Positions 62,601-64,000 of a stretch of DNA of 64,000 nucleotides are shown piece after piece. The DNA lies in assembly GCA_004794655.1 (NCBI GenBank), contig SMMW01000025.1, positions 4,871,001 to 4,935,000 on the forward strand, read 5' to 3'. Source of the stretch: Marisa cornuarietis. Its lineage: Eukaryota > Mollusca > Gastropoda > Architaenioglossa > Ampullariidae. The stretch's first letter is position 1. The number at the start of each line of letters is the position of its first letter. The position numbers and the translations under genes are program-made. The notes under the pieces are model-generated. The model was given only the letters and a program-made list of their open reading frames with translations. It had not been told where the DNA came from and searched no databases.

Positions 62601-63116
62601 TGAATACAAACATAGTTAAATAAAAGTGTGTAAAAACGACACTGTTGAAGAATAAAGACTTTTCATTGCGCTAATGGCTGGGGTCTTTGTGAATAGCACC
62701 TCTTAGCTCCTGTTTAGATTATGAAGATGGGTAGGTGGATTGGCTTATTAGATAATATTACATGACGGTCTGGACAAAGTTCAGTGCAAATGAGGAAGTT
62801 CGAAAACTCAAGGGTCTGTGCCAGTTTCTTTCCGCTCAGTGCAGAAGATCTTCCTGTTGAAGGCCCGGGGCAGCAGGTTTATCTTGCAGCAACAACCTTC
62901 CCCGCTCCCCCCCCCCCCACAAAAAAGCTTTAAAATATTTAAATAGCATTTTGTGACACTTCCTGCTTTGAATATTTCTCCTCCTATCTGACTTTCCCCT
63001 TCCTCTCTCTCTCTCTGTTTCTCTTATGGGAGGAAGAGATGTGAAATGCACACTCCGACACCTTTTGGCAAATGATTTTATAAAACCTGACCAGCTGGCC
63101 ACATTCAACGGCTAGA
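53615..63116. other. Region without recognised genes
   Basis: I found no convincing exon or named repeat across this stretch. The longest open frames, 56570-56899 and 57818-58195 on the plus strand, show no recognised motif and are not flanked by convincing splice sites. Simple sequence includes CA tracts near 53628-53643 and 62043-62063, a TC-rich run near 58320 and C-tracts near 54741 and 62911. Older decayed repeats are likely but not nameable by eye. Confidence 0.3.
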
Positions 63117-63574
63117 CACGGGTGGGCAGAGTACGCCCTGCGGGCCGAATGCGGCCTGCTTACGTCTTTGGACCGGCCCGTCTGCCAAATTGTGAAATGC
63201 ACTTGTTTTAATTTTTTTTATTCAGGCTAGGTTAATTTGATTGAAATTTTATCAAGTACAACAGCTTTAGAAATGGGCAGTCCGTAACATTCTAACACAA
63301 AGTACAAAAGAAGCAAATAACACTGCTGAAATATCTGATGGAGTTGTTAGAGAGCATCGAGGGCGACTGCCTTTAAAGGGAAGGCTGGTTTTAAAGTTTT
63401 ATTGTGAGAAATTTCAAACAGCTTCACTTTAGGTGAGCGCCATTATGTATTCATTTGTTGTCCATTCCATTATCACTAGGTTTACTGCCGTGGGTTTTTT
63501 GGTATTTTACTGGCCCGCCGCAAATCTTCGAATTTTGAGACCGGCCCACAAAAAGAAAACTTTGTTCACCCCTG
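63117..63574. mobile_element. hAT MITE, 458 bp
   Basis: The left end CACGGGTGGGCAGAG is mirrored by the right end, which reads CAGGGGTGAACAAAG on the minus strand. Both ends continue with the GCGGGCCG / GTGGGCCGG motif common in hAT ends. Flanks GGCTAGAC and GGATAGAA agree at 6 of 8 positions, an imperfect 8-bp target duplication as expected for hAT. The left ~290 bp aligns with 29535-29820, the hAT relic in DRG2 intron 5. It has no coding sequence, so it would be a non-autonomous derivative. Confidence 0.75.
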
Positions 63575-63894
63575 GGATAGAAAGAACGGCTGAGAACCTA
63601 CAGAGAGCCCGTTTTCCTACCCCAACAAGGGTGGTGAAGCGACTCAGCAGTCTTGGAGACGCAGTCTTAGCTTGTCTGTCCAGGCTGTTATTGTCAGGCA
63701 AACGAGGCAGAAGGGGATATGGGAGAGAGATTTAAAAAAAAACACCTTCTCAGTCATTTGTCACACGTTCCTACAAGTACCTACACCATATCGATGGGCA
63801 ACAGCAGGCTTCCGCCGCTTCCTTGCACGGCTATGCACAGAGACAAGATCTGTTTACAGCAACGAGCTTAGTGACCCCTCGACTTGTCTTCCTG

Positions 63895-63985
63895 TTGTTA
63901 GCGCCATCTAGTGATGCCGAGCCCCGTTACTGTGTAATACTTCCAGAGAAAATGGCGAAAAGCACGTGGGCGGGGTATTTTAATG
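63895..63985. promoter_or_regulatory. Promoter-like motif cluster at the right edge
   Basis: Within 70 bp lie GCGCCATCTAGTG (63901-63913, resembling a CTCF core in reverse), AAAATGGCG (YY1-like, about 63950), the E-box GCACGTGG (about 63962) and the GC box GGGCGGGG (about 63969). The combination is unusual for this AT-rich window and resembles the start region of the RAI1/TCF20-like gene. It may mark the 5' end of a gene that extends past the window. Motif matches only. Confidence 0.35.
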
Positions 63986-64000
63986 AAGGGTTTGAGATCT

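Overview
The window is eukaryotic nuclear DNA: AT-rich, intron-rich, and full of decayed transposons. The retrotransposon mix (RTE-type and CR1/L2-type LINEs, tRNA-headed SINEs, hAT and foldback DNA elements) and protein sequences close to but distinct from vertebrate ones suggest a lophotrochozoan, most likely a mollusc and perhaps a gastropod. That placement is inference. All gene models below were built by hand from splice sites and reading-frame continuity.

Three protein-coding genes are supported. (1) 1527-16021, minus strand: a RAI1/TCF20-family chromatin protein of 1689 residues in 8 coding exons. It has a glutamine/serine-rich N-terminal half, an AT-hook-like motif, a conserved SPFVRVE motif and a C-terminal extended PHD domain spread over four exons. 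(2) 19666-32097, minus strand: a complete 14-exon DRG2 GTPase of 364 residues. One intron (27919-28372) has the hallmarks of a U12-type AT-AG intron. (3) From 32808, plus strand: COX11, the mitochondrial copper chaperone, with four exons (243 residues). The last ~40-50 residues were not found in the window. DRG2 and COX11 are head to head about 0.7 kb apart and probably share a promoter region. The RAI1/TCF20-like gene and DRG2 are adjacent; RAI1 and DRG2 also lie close together at human 17p11.2, so this looks like ancient conserved linkage.

Most introns are filled by mobile elements. These are a CR1/L2-like LINE in intron 1 of the RAI1/TCF20-like gene, RTE and CR1/L2-like LINEs in DRG2 introns 13 and 11, a SINE in DRG2 intron 9, and an hAT transposase relic in DRG2 intron 5. 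In COX11 intron 2 one RTE LINE is inserted into another with a clean 8-bp target duplication.

From about 36.8 kb to the right end I find no convincing coding gene. This part holds a small terminal-inverted-repeat element, SINE pieces, a LINE 3' part, a foldback element with 9-bp target duplications and arrays of GACACTTMATCCCC units, a deleted RTE copy, an hAT MITE related to the DRG2-intron hAT, and simple repeats. The last 100 bases look promoter-like and may precede a gene to the right.
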